Below, piece by piece: positions 1-9,597 of a stretch of DNA of 32,784 nucleotides; the first letter of the stretch is position 1; every line of letters begins with the position of its first letter. The notes under the pieces are model-generated. The model did not search any database and was not told the origin of the DNA. It saw only the letters and a list, made by a program, of their open reading frames with translations. The translations under genes and the position numbers were made by a program. The stretch is from Hypsibius dujardini (Eukaryota; Tardigrada; Eutardigrada; Parachela; Hypsibiidae), in NCBI GenBank assembly GCA_001579985.1, contig LRSR01001616.1, positions 1 through 32,784 of the forward strand, in the 5' to 3' direction.

Positions 1-1661
1 CTGCCCTCCCTCCTGTCGCGCGTACAGGAGGACTTAACACCACATGACTTTCGACGAATCAGAATATTACGCAATACCTTTGCAAGCTGGATCATTCTGG
101 TCTGTCTCACTGCGGGCTTCGCCACCGCCTGGGCTTTATATACCTTCGTCAGTACCATCCGATCCTACGGGATCGAACCGTCTCTCTTCACCGTCGTGGA
201 TTTCTACCCCTTCACGGGTATCTCGCACTTGGGCGAAAACCTAATATATGTTTCCTACATCATCCTCGTGGCGGCTTGTTTGTCGTTAGAAGAAGTACTC
301 TTTATCCTATTGCTATATGTCTGTAAACTGCGCCTTGCAAATTTGTCCGAAGAACTCGTGTCAATTCTCCATGATGACCAGCGCGAGACTCTGACCAGAA
401 AAAACAGGGAACTATACAGTCAGCGAATTCGTGACCTTAATCGAAAGCACGCCAAAATCCAAACCGTAGTTGAAGACATTACCGCGACCTTTGGTGTATG
501 CATTATGACTGTCTGGTCGCTCAGGGATGTTGCTGGATGTCTTTGTTTGCTGGCGTTTTTGTTCCGGCGAGAGTATAAGCAACCGTTCGGCACGGACCCT
601 CGGGCGATGATCATGGCGGACTTGATATATGAGGAATCGAAACCGATCCTGATTATGGTGGCTTTGTTCTCGGTAACGCATGCGGTGATCAGAATTGTGA
701 GCTGTCTGGGAGTGCTTGATGAGGTTGGAAAGATTGTTAAGTTGAGTTGGTTCACTACCGCACATATGGTATTCAGTAACCAGTTTCGTTTACTGTAATA
801 AATACTCAATGAGCTTAGGGTTAGAGTGTTAATGCAAATTGTAACTGTGTATAATATTCCGATGACCACTAATGACCGTTTGCGACTGCAGAGGTATGGA
901 GGGGGTCGGAGACTCAGAGTGTGTTAACCTAGGGGTGATTGGTGAACCACAGGTAGAGGCTCGTTTAGCGTCCTTTCAAGTCGGAACCATGACCCAGGAT
1001 GGGCAAGGGGGCAAAAAGCATCATCCATCAATAGGAGCTTATATCAGGCTCCATCAAACCTCAATTTTGAACGAAAAACTATTTTTTTTAAATTTTTCAA
1101 GTCCCAAGGGCGCCCTTGGAAATCAGACTCAGATACCACCATAAGTTTAAAAATAAATCTCTGAAAATAGGATGTTATATTAAAAAATTATTTGTCTTGT
1201 TTTATGAGACAACAAGACGTTCTAGTGGTACATACCTAGTATTCACTTTGACTCTTTCCGATTTGGCAGAACCATGAAATAAGGAAAGGGATGACGAAAG
1301 CAACGGCTATGGAACAAGTGGTCGGCGACTCTAACTTGAGCTTTGAATGCACTAATTTTCTGGAACGACTGGAGATGGATGAGTTACATATCTCACCGTA
1401 CGGTTTCTACTCCATTTCCTTGGAGTATGGACTTTCAGTAAGCGATTGTAGTCATAATACTGGGAACCGTTTTGATATCATTTATACATGTTCGCATGCT
1501 TTGCCTTTCAGCTCATTGGCTTAGTCGTCTCGTACTTTCTGATCATGTACCAAATTCAGGATCAGAAAGTGGATATGGAGAGTCTGATGGGCCACCCTGA
1601 AGCGGCATACTTTTTTGGTAGTCTAGTGAAAAATGTCTCGGAAATTTGCACATGCCCATAA
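1..1661 (+). CDS. Gustatory-receptor-like 7TM protein, 3' three exons (5' end outside window)
   Basis: Exons 1-768, 1270-1437 and 1512-1661 (TAA 1659-1661) join in phase 0 and give 361 codons, open from base 1 with no start in view. Hydrophobic segments lie at about residues 27-50, 80-109, 158-188 and 213-238, and the last exon supplies the final one. Seen: the long basic loop after the second segment, with RIRDLNRKHAKIQ before the next helix; the FLERLEMDELHIS-x-YGFY stretch in exon 2; and SYFLIMYQIQ at the start of exon 3. Known: insect-type gustatory receptors (7tm_7) have a similar loop, an iS-x-xGFF stretch before TM7 and a TY-(hydrophobic)5-QF ending, so the match is good but diverged. 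Missing are the N-terminus and probably the first two helices. Donors are ATG|GTATTC and TCA|GTAAGC. Acceptors are TTGGCAG and CTTTCAG. Likely a membrane chemoreceptor; the ligand is unknown. Confidence 0.7.
954..1185 (+). mobile_element. Truncated copy of the hAT-type MITE, inside the receptor intron
   Basis: The intron 769-1269 contains GAGGCTCGTTTAG followed by TCAAGTCGGAAC, the same order as the left terminus of the full copy at 20757-21244. A second shared block follows (CATCAATAG-AGCTTATA...CAAACCTCAA...AACGAAA), and then GCCCTTG-AAATCAGA. The inner left half and the right terminus seen in the full copy are missing, so this is an internally deleted, 3'-truncated relic. Confidence 0.6.
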
Positions 1662-1679
1662 GTACCAATAATGAATTTC

Positions 1680-1685
1680 AATAAA
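1680..1685 (+). terminator. Poly(A) signal of the gustatory-receptor-like gene
   Basis: AATAAA begins 18 bases after the TAA at 1659-1661. The position suits a very short 3' UTR. A further AATAAA lies near 1755. Confidence 0.5.
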
Positions 1686-1806
1686 AATGGATACCCGTTA
1701 TGAGTCAGTATCACCTCAGCTTTAACAAAATACCCGTTGCAAAAAGAACAAGTAAATAAAAGACACCATTAAAGTTACCAGATTCTCTTCGATTGCTTGC
1801 TCACAG

Positions 1807-1977
1807 TCATGGCACAACGACCGGCACCTTATACTGACCAGTGCCATTTTCGCCCAGCTGGTCGTGAGCTTTGTGTATCGATGGCATTTAGAAGCTGTTT
1901 TCAACTTGTTCCTTTCTACGTGTATCTTCGAGTTACCTAACTCCGTCACGAAATACGAGGCGTCATTTGAACCTTAA
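1807..1977 (+). pseudogene. Possible relic exon of a second gustatory-receptor-like gene
   Basis: After a good acceptor (TTGCTTGCTCACAG ending at 1806) there is a 56-codon open frame to TAA at 1975-1977. It holds one strongly hydrophobic stretch (HLILTSAIFAQLVVSFVY) followed by a Phe/Leu-rich second stretch. Composition and position directly behind a 7tm_7-like gene suggest a fragment of a tandem copy, but no diagnostic motif is present. It could also be a chance frame. Confidence 0.25.
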
Positions 1978-2250
1978 TACTTCCTGAATTCAGCTTCGAA
2001 GTTGAAGAGTTGAATGAAACGCAAACTGATATTTGCAAACATTTTTCGAACACACCAATTCAAATATTTGGGAAACGAGGACGATTGTTTGTCTCCGTGG
2101 GATGTGTTTGCGTGACTGAATATGCTGGCGCTACTCTTCAGCGTGTGACCCGACTCGTAGTGGCCCTATAAGGGTCTTCCTCTGAATGGCCGGGAAAAAA
2201 TGTTCGTGGGGACGAAGCCGTGGTGTATGGTTGCGTTTAGAGATGGGTAA

Positions 2251-2371
2251 CTCCCGTAAAAACAAACTCCAACTCCACTCTAACTCCTTCCACAACTTCA
2301 CTATCCCAACTCCAACTCCACTCTTTCCCCCTAAGAACCCACTCCAACTCCATTCCATCTCCACTCCCCCG
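2251..2371. repeat. ACTCCAACTCC-type degenerate repeat, copy 1
   Basis: Degenerate tandem units of ACTCCA/ACTCC fill this stretch (minus-strand unit GGAGTTGGAGT). The same repeat type recurs at about 2833-2955 and 14888-14957. Here it directly abuts the hAT transposase remnant on its C-terminal side. Confidence 0.75.
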
Positions 2372-2407
2372 GTCAAATGAACGAAATAAAAAACAGGAAC
2401 ATACATT

Positions 2408-2599
2408 TTTATTTGTTATGACTTTCACACGACACATCAAGAGGTCCTCGAAATTTGCGTCAGTCGTTTGCTGACGACGTTCAGAGAGAATAATATCACA
2501 GAAATTGAAAGTGCGTTCAATATCAGTTGTGGAACCAGGGGCCGGAAAGGCTCGAAGCGCAGCACTTTTCAATCGAGAAATTTCACACAATTCTACCAA
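2408..2599 (-). pseudogene. hAT transposase C-terminal (dimerisation) remnant
   Basis: The minus frame reads about 64 residues containing FPAPGSTTDIERTFNFCDII, SERRQQTTDANFEDLL and a following basic stretch. This matches the hAT C-terminal dimerisation region, whose family pattern is P-x-S-x-x-x-ER-x-FS-x-(ag)-x-il-x-x-RR-x-x-L-x-x-x-n-x-e-x-L. Only this terminal block remains: no catalytic region or terminal repeats are seen, and the frame then runs into the GGAGTT repeat. It is a dead fragment, although the conserved block still has no stop. Confidence 0.7.
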
Positions 2600-3764
2600 T
2601 AAGAAATTGAACAGCTACTGTAGCAGACTACAGTAGTTCTAGTGTAGTACTGTACATGCAGAGTAGTATGGGATGGATTTCTATTCCATCATTTCATGCC
2701 ATTAGCCACCTTGGCTACCCTTAAACAGGCAAGGAGTGGGCTATGGCTTAGTGGACCACGTTTGATTTCTTTACAATAAATCAATCAAATGGAATCTTAA
2801 GGCTGAAAATTCGATAAAACACAACAATCTCACTCCACGCAGATCAATTTCAACTCCACTCCCAACTCCAGATGTTTCAACTTCAACTCCGGCCAAAAAC
2901 TCCGGAGTGGAGTTGATGGAGTTGAAAAACTTCAAACTCCGAATTCGGAGTTGCCATTTCTGGTTGCGTTGTCGGTGGTCTGCTTGACTCATTTTCTGGC
3001 ACGAATCATAATTTCCCTTGCCATCTACAATGGTTCATGTACAGAATGACCCTTGATATTTCAATTCTTTCACATCTCTAGAGCAAACTGTGGCTTGGGT
3101 CAACGTTCCTGCAACACAAGGTTCCTCGGCGGATTTGGAGACCCCTTACCCCAAGGTCTGTTCGGCCAGAGTCTGTTCGGCTAGAGTGACAAGCTACTGT
3201 TATTGCACTATTGCATTCATCAAAAGAATCGTATTTCTGTTAACTAATATAGCGTCGACTAGCGGATTAAAAAAGATTATGCACCAATAACCATGACTGA
3301 CAAAAAAATAAATAAAAAATGTCACTGGGCGTTCGTTGTCGAGTTCGTTTAAGCATTGCATTTTGATATCACGCCACACACACACCGACCGACAGTCGGC
3401 GCTAATTAAACTCAAATTAATTAGAAGTGTCTGCGCAATCGTTTCATATGCATGAGACACTCAGATGTTTTCGTGCCCGGTTACGACATAAGTCTTCGGA
3501 TGTTTCTCACATGTCAAATCGACTTACGGAAAGGTCCGTCTGCACCCACACACATAAACAGTTCGCGAGCAGACAGCTTTGTGATAGATGCAAATTCGAT
3601 TATTAGATAGAGAGTGAGAAGTTACGTGGATTTTTCTTAAGAATATCTTTTGCCATGACCAGTCAAGCATCGCTGTTGAGGGTGACGCTACCGGAAGTGA
3701 AATTGTATGATAACACCTTGTGGAGCTGTAGCTCCTTATTTTCGAATCTGCTGACGGAATCATC
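2600..3764. other. Intergenic, repeats only
   Basis: No gene supported. It holds a 9-bp stem hairpin with a 4-base loop (CTACTGTAG / CTACAGTAG, 2615-2636), the second GGAGTT-type repeat (2833-2955) and a direct 15-bp duplication of GTCTGTTCGGCCAGA (3156-3170 and 3171-3185, one mismatch). Short open frames here show no domain. Confidence 0.6.
2833..2955. repeat. ACTCCAACTCC-type degenerate repeat, copy 2, with inverted portion
   Basis: CTCCACTCCCAACTCC units on one side and GGAGTGGAGTTGATGGAGTTG on the other make this copy partly self-complementary around 2905-2925. The GGAGTTGATGGA core is shared with the copy at 14888-14957. Confidence 0.7.
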
Positions 3765-5950
3765 ATGGATTTTACCGCGCTCTGGGCATTACTCCTCGAA
3801 ACCATCAAAGTCAGCCAAATGATCGATGGTCCAGGTTCGTACAAGATATGGAGAACATAAACGTGATAGAGTTACGGAAGTCATCTACGATACATTAATC
3901 TGTATAGGATTTTATTAAAACCGGATTGAATGATTGCAGGAACAACAACCGTGCGGATTGGAGCCTGTCTGCCGGACGGCAAAGACATCGTCGGACCGAA
4001 AACTGGTTACTGTACAGCGACTAGTCAGTTGGAGGACAAGTGTTCGCGAATGGATATCGGCCACTCCGGAGACTGTACTGCTTACGAAGGAAAATGGTGC
4101 TGCTATCGTAAGTCACATGACTTGTACCACTTTGCTTCTGAAACAATCAGCAGAACAGTAGCAGTATAGGAAAACGATGATTAGAGATCCTTTCTCGCCA
4201 AATGGATGCTGGGACTTGATAAGGGTCGTGCTCTGAAGTTCGAGTCTTCCCCCAGACTCCTGATTTGGAGTGATTTTCAGAGATTGAACGTAAAATGACT
4301 CCGCTGTATGTTTTGCTAATTAAGCTATAATTTTGATGATTTCCAAACTTTATCTCATCAGTCAGGCGGTTAAAACTTTTTATGGCAGAAGTTCAAAGTT
4401 GAGAAAATATTGGATGACACCATTTAATTTGCCCTGAGCGTCACTGTAAAAACTTCAATTTTGGGAAAAGATATATTTTGAAACATTTTGGCACTGATCC
4501 TTTTAACATTTAATTTTAAATCAATCAGCATTAGCAGAATCGTTTCTGCTAATCAAAGGGTGCAGCTACAGTATATAGGCCGTTCTCAAGCCTGACTGGA
4601 AACTTCCGGGCAATATTCCAGAAATTACACTTAGCTCCTCCCACCAGCCACTAAAAAATGTTTTGCTTGTGCCAGTCGAGCCAGAATGGATTCCGAGATG
4701 GACAGTTTTAAAATTCTTTAAGTTGAACCTTTCCCCATAATTAAGTTTTCACAGTGACAATCACAGAAAATGGATTCTCAACTTTGAAATTCAAACAGAA
4801 AAGAGATTTCAACGCCTGACTGACGCAACAAAGTCTGAAACTCATCATAATAATAGCTCTATTAGAAACTTCTACTCCGCTCTGTCAATCTAATCTAATA
4901 ATCTAATTAATTAATTAATTAATTATTACCGCTCGGTCATAAAGTTATTCTACTTCTGAAAAGCATCCGATGTGAGCAGGGGGTTTGATCTTTACCATAT
5001 TGCCTTGCATCCGCGATTTGCTCTCCTGAACTAAAAATTTCACCTTCAAGAGACACTAAGGGAACATTCAAAATTGACGTCAGCGCCATGTAGAGTAGGG
5101 GGGGGGGAGGTTGTACTTTGATGACGAGCTCTGACGCTAAGGGGGTGGAGATCCATCTGTGGCTGACGTCAGCATTTATCGGAAGGGAGCGGAGAGTAAG
5201 GTCGCCTAATATCAGACGCTGACGTCATTGTTGAAAGCTCCCTAATCACATGCTAAAATGTATTTATCCTACCACCGCTGGCACAGACATATATTGTAGG
5301 AATTCCTTCATACACCCACACACATCTTTTATACAGTGTCTGACCCAGGTCAACGCAGCATCACCGTACCGCCTACCACCACCCTGCCAACAACAACAAG
5401 TACCACCACGACCACAACGACAACCACTACCACAACAACGACCCCAGCCCCGACCACAACTGCTACAACCACGCACCCACCAACCACCACCACTACAACG
5501 ATCCCACCAACAACCACGACGGTCGCACCCACGACGACCACTGCTGCAACAACCACCACCAGGACCACGCCCCCTACCACCACAACCGTGGCCAATAAAA
5601 CGTCCGCTGCGGAGAACGGCACTTCGACTAGCAAAATTGCCAATGCTGCTGGTAACACAACCGGTGCGGTCTTCGACACGGACAACACGGTGTGGCGTTG
5701 GTCGAACGGACAGAGCTCGGTGGTTGCCTCTGTCGAGGTAACCAAGACTATTGGGAAGGAGAAGGAAAAAAGCGCGGTAGCTGACACCGTGTCTAGCCTC
5801 GATAAGATTCAGCAGATGTTGATCCCGGAGCTGGATGAAGGCTACCGGCGACGTGGACATTGGATGTACGTGCCACCAACGCCCAATCCGTGTTATATGT
5901 GGCGGTTCGGACGTTGGAATGACTGCTGGTCAGAGAGTGGACACTTTTGA
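3765..5950 (+). CDS. Secreted Thr-rich mucin-like protein with N-terminal six-Cys domain
   Basis: Exons 3765-3834, 3940-4107 and 5337-5950 have junctions of phase 1 throughout (CCAG|GTTCGT, TATC|GTAAGT; acceptors ATTGCAG, ATACAG) and give 283 aa. ATG 3765 is the only Met in its open stretch, since TAG lies at 3729-3731. It begins a modest hydrophobic leader (MDFTALWALLLETIKVSQ), weak as a signal peptide. Exon 2 carries a compact domain with Cys at 33, 48, 58, 69, 77 and 78, ending in W-C-C-Y. Exon 3 has a Thr/Pro tract at about residues 88-170, typical of dense O-glycosylation, with NKT, NGT and NTT N-glycosylation sites just after it. It ends with a Trp-rich tail holding two Cys (PNPCYMWRFGRWNDCW). 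Likely extracellular, in a cuticle, gut-lining or mucous layer. The Cys domain was not matched to a named family. Confidence 0.7.
4308..4870. mobile_element. Foldback (long inverted-repeat) element in intron 2 of the mucin-like gene
   Basis: The left arm (about 4308-4475) and right arm (about 4735-4870) are imperfect reverse complements. Shared blocks in order are TAATTAAGCTAT/TAATAGAGCTAT, TCAGTCAGGCG, TTCAAAGTTGAGAA, GTCACTGT(A/G)AAAACTT and GGGAAA. A unique centre separates the arms. No coding capacity. Blocks such as CTCCGCT, AATT-TTGATGAT and CACTGTAAAA are shared with the element at 30009-30509, suggesting one family. Confidence 0.65.
4905..4924. repeat. (TTAA)n microsatellite
   Basis: About five TTAA tetramers in a row at the right edge of the foldback element. 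TTAA is a palindromic tetramer and a known piggyBac target, but nothing else here indicates piggyBac. Confidence 0.7.
5075..5227 (+). promoter_or_regulatory. Cluster of three TGACGTCA (CRE/ATF) palindromes in an intron
   Basis: Perfect TGACGTCA octamers start at 5075, 5164 and 5220. Two are embedded in a longer GCTGACGTCA context, the middle one being a full GCTGACGTCAGC palindrome. They lie 110-262 bp before exon 3 of the mucin-like gene. Known: TGACGTCA is the consensus for CREB/ATF bZIP factors. Inference: an intronic enhancer or a cryptic promoter for exon 3. A diverged local repeat could also explain the recurrence. Confidence 0.4.
5380..5588 (+). repeat. ACC/ACA trinucleotide-rich tract coding the Thr mucin domain
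   Basis: Nearly uninterrupted Thr codons (ACC, ACA, ACG mixed), broken by Pro and Ala codons. The mixed codon use means the tract is kept for protein composition rather than being a recent pure microsatellite. Its reverse strand gives a Val/Gly-rich spurious frame. Confidence 0.8.
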
Positions 5951-6388
5951 GTCTGATGGCCTTTTTTAGAGTTGGCACAATTTCAGGGATTTTCACATTT
6001 TTTATGCGTTTTTCTAGCTTTTCTAGTGTTTTTTGTTGTTCTCCAGGATGAACAATGAAAATTCTTGAATGATGCCGACTACAAAAGTTTTTACAAGCAG
6101 CTGTTTCAAAAGTTCTATAAATATAAACGACAAGATTTAAAAAAAATGGGTCATACGTATTTCCATTTACGTAATGAATTTTCGATGTATGATACCTTTA
6201 GTCCAGTGATATAATAATCATAATTTCAGAGGACCAGTGTGAAGCATTAAAGTTTTAAACTATTTTGGATTTTGGCATTACGGTAGAAAGTGTAATTATG
6301 TTGGCAATACCGCATGCAGCATCTTTGCTCTTCGTTCCACGCTGGCATTGCAGACATCTGTACCAATCCCGTTCTGCTCCTTATCCAG
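5951..6388. other. Intergenic between convergent genes
   Basis: AT-rich, no coding signal. It would hold the 3' UTRs of the mucin-like gene (+) and GPCR A (-). ATTAAA near 6246-6251 is a possible poly(A) signal for the plus-strand gene. No AATAAA was found on the minus strand close to the GPCR stop. Confidence 0.5.
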
Positions 6389-8235
6389 TTAAGTTGAGGA
6401 GCCATTTGGACCGATCCTGTCGGGGAAAAGCCAAGCTGAAATTCTGCCCCGCATTGCTGAGTTGAGATACGCATAGACCAGAGGATTAACGGCGCACCCT
6501 GCGCGCCAAAACATACATGATATTATTCTTTCATAAACTGTAATTACTTCTGCAAAAGGTCTCATGTACCTGTCCACCATAGGTAGTTGAGTGATATGCC
6601 CAAGGTCGACTGGAGCTCCTGTCGCGACCTGCCCGTCACTCCATAGAGAGCGGTCGGCAGGTAGAAGGCGAAAAATGTCGCGCATGTGATAAAAGCATTT
6701 TTCGTGATCCGGATCTCGACCTGCATGACGGAACGGTTTACTTTCAGCACCGCCGTAGGTAGTCCGCCCACCTGGCGCTGTCTTCTGCCCCGTAGTCGAT
6801 GCTTTGAAAGCCAGACTTTTGTGAAGATCCACCCATAGCAGACGAGCATGATCACATAAGGTAGCAGTACGTTGATGACCTTGAAGTTAAATGGTGAAAA
6901 TAAGCGTCCATTATAGAGAAGCTTTTCATTGAAAATTCATGTGTTAATGGGAGGATCTGGGATCTGCCATTTTCGAAGGTCAAGGTTAATCTACGCAGTC
7001 CAATGTTCAAATGAGCTTCAAGAGACACTTCTTTGTTCTTCCAGTCAGGGTTCTATCGAAAGACTTCTGCCGGCCTTAAAGGGTAAAGTTATTACAGCAC
7101 ATCAAATGTTAAGGGAAGCGGGTGCAAATTCTCTGACCGAAATTCAAACAGCGGAGTCTAAGAAAGAAGCTTGAACGGCTTGGCAGTTCTGTGGTCTGTC
7201 TGGCGCTTGCAATTAGCGGCCAGTAAACAGCTTGCAGGATCTTGCCGCAAGCAACAAAATCTTTGAAACTGCAAAATTTTGCCAAAGTTTTAATTCTCTG
7301 CAATGGTGTCTCATGGGTTTCACAAACGTTTGCCAATTAGAAGTTTGGAATAGTAAAGTATTTGTAAACATTTTCATTTTCACCTTTTCGAGTCCTCGTT
7401 TTTCCGGTTCCTAATCTCCGATTATGATTGTCAAAAGACAAAAACTGGTAAAGACATTCTAGAGCGACGAATAAGTTCACTAAGAATAGATCCGTGAATT
7501 GTGGTGATATGACCATTCAAGTTAGGTCAGCCCAATGATGACGTTTTAAACCATGAAATTCTCTCTCCATTTTTATAATTCAGAATTAACTGGAGAACTT
7601 CGGTATAAAACAGAAAATGTTTTAATACTCACCTTAGACATAGTTACGTATGTCGGTGAATTGGTCAGTGTATAAGTACATTTCATACTCTCCGTGGAGA
7701 AGCCATACGTGATATTAACGACGAACAAGGGTGGCGCAAAGGTCGCCGCAGAAATGACCCATGTAGCAGTAATCGAAAACCAGGTGAACCATTTGGACTT
7801 GCCCAGCGTATGAAGGCGTCCCGAGACAACGACAGCAAACAGCCGATTCACGGCGATGGCGGAATGTGCGTATGCTGAAGCTGTTAACGTGGTAAAATGA
7901 GTCAACGCCAGAAAGTTGCAAAAGCCAAACGCGGAGCGACGAGCGAGGAAGCCAGCTTGCTGGACAATGCCTCCGTAGATGTGGAAGGGACAAACGAGAC
8001 CGCAGAAAAGGAAGGTGGCGAGGCAGAGGTTGACAAACAGGAGATTGGACGAGGTTTTCTGTCGGTTGTAACCCCTGCAGATAATCCAAACGCAGAGGAG
8101 ACTGCCCAGAAAGCCGCCCAAGGCGAGGGGAATGAGTATGACACCGAAAACTTTGGAGATCCAGGAGTATTCTAATGGTCGGCTCGTACCGTTGCTAACG
8201 GTGGAGTTATTCATTGCAGGGGCCGCTTCAGGCAA
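6389..8235 (-). CDS. Class A orphan GPCR, paralogue A (three exons)
   Basis: Exons in gene order are 8235-7633, 6879-6570 and 6498-6389, giving 340 aa. Junctions are phase 0 (AAG|GTGAGT) then phase 1 (ACAG|GTACAT). A second ATG at 8214 gives MNNST, matching the start of paralogue B, and may be the true start. Seven helices: TM1 with VFGVILIPLALGGFLGSLLC, TM2 with LCLATFLFCGLVCPF, TM3 ending AVNRLFAVV (NRL in place of DRY), conserved Cys in FCNFLA and MKCTY, TM6 AFYLP, and TM7 GCAVNPLVYAY (NPxxY kept). N-terminal NNS, NGT sites. The TM2 position normally Asp is Thr, and the TM1 GN is GS. LFC-x-x-x-x-P and NR-x resemble the Moody/Tre1/GPR84-type clade, by inference only. Intron 1 is absent from paralogues B and C. 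The C-tail is short (about 20 residues after the NPxxY helix). Confidence 0.85.
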
Positions 8236-9593
8236 AATTATATAGTGACAACTGCTGCCATTTTTGTCGCTCTTATATCCATCTTTAGGTCATGCAACCT
8301 TTACATTGTATTAATCCTGTCGGAACACTTAGGGTGAGAATATTGAGTCTCCGTCGCCCTCCCACCTTAGTGGTATTTCTATGCGTAGGCAGACAGATGA
8401 CCTCAACGAGGAAGGGTACACTGTAGAGCATATTGTTTTGGAATGCCTTTTTTGCGCGTTTAAAGTGTCATTCATTTGGAAAGGTTAGTGCGCAGCACGG
8501 CAAATAATTAAGAGCATTTCATGCCGTTTCTTGCACATGTAATGCGATTACCATTATCAATTCATTCGAGGTAGACACTCCGCACAGCGCTTCCGGACGT
8601 GCTCTTTCCGGTGGCAACAACTCTCGCGGGAGATGGAAAGGACGTGAGGAAGAACGGTCATCACGGTCTATCCTGTCGTTCGGCTTCAGTAGGCATGTTA
8701 AGGCTGAGATCAAAGCGGTTTAAACCGGTTCGTTTACGGTTTACCCGGTTCAATTTAGGTTTAAAAGCGAACTCATTCAAACAGGTTTTAATGTTTGATT
8801 GAAACAGAACAAAAGCGGTTTCAACCGGTTTTTTTTATATTTTTCGTCAAAAACACTACCAAACCTGGTTTAAATTTCCATTTTTTAGAGGAAAAACTCA
8901 GATGCTAAAGGTGTTCTAGTACATCAGCAATCATTTCTCACAAAATAATTTGCAAATTTCCCGTTTTCGTTCTCTAAATCCAATTTTGGGGAATTAGTGC
9001 CCTGTTTATTTATGTATAGTCGTAGAAATAAAATTTAACAATTGCTCTCAAACAATCTAAGCCATAACGCAGTCCGCGGACAGTGGGTAAAGGCAGTGTA
9101 CATACCTGAAGGTTCAAATCAACACAATCAAGTCGTACAATCTCCACTGGACCGCAAGAAAGTAGTACTTCGTTCGCCGGCGTTTTTAAGGAGGCCAAGG
9201 AACCGAAACATAAGGAAGAGATTTTTGGGAAAGTTCAGTTCTAAACTAATATTTTTATTGTTTTGTCTGAGATTAACAATCCCTGTTCCTTGCGTTTAAC
9301 GTGTAACGTGTGTAACGTGACATTAAAAGGACTTGTGTAACATTAACTTACCTTAATCTTGTACATTTTTGTGGATTTCCAACCGTTTACCTTGGATGAA
9401 TAATGATGTTGCTCAGCTGTTTTACCCCGAATGATACATTGTACTGGTATGCTTATTTTTAGTATGCGGGCACGAGTTTAAAATAATTAAAAATTGGATA
9501 CTTGGGTAACTTTAAATACTGCCTTAATTTAATCCCTGGCCGGGTGCTTGTGTAAATCTTAATTCTCCCTTAAAATAGCCCCTGTCTTCCACC
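8236..9593. other. Intergenic upstream of GPCR A
   Basis: No gene supported. It should contain the GPCR A promoter; a weak TATA-like AATTATATAG lies at about 8237-8246. The centre carries the CGGTTTAAACCG-type palindromes (8716-8836). GTAACGTGT direct repeats lie near 9300-9320. Confidence 0.5.
8716..8836. repeat. CGGTTTAAACCG palindrome and related AGCGGTTT-ACCGGTT repeats
   Basis: A perfect 12-bp palindrome CGGTTTAAACCG at 8716-8727 inside AAAGCGGTTTAAACCGGTT is followed by CGGTTTACCCGGTT, and again by AAAAGCGGTTTCAACCGGTTTT about 100 bp later. Function unknown. It could be a degenerate minisatellite or the sub-terminal repeats of a transposon. Confidence 0.5.
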
Positions 9594-9597
9594 CAAA

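Noticed and set aside
4205-4265. tRNA-like GTTCGAGTC segment
   Set aside because: No pairing acceptor stem or anticodon arm can be drawn around it.
5264-5860. Long minus-strand open frames opposite the mucin exon
   Set aside because: They are the complement of the Thr-codon tract and give low-complexity Val/Gly/Arg sequences. The plus frame has splice sites, N-glycosylation sites and Cys.
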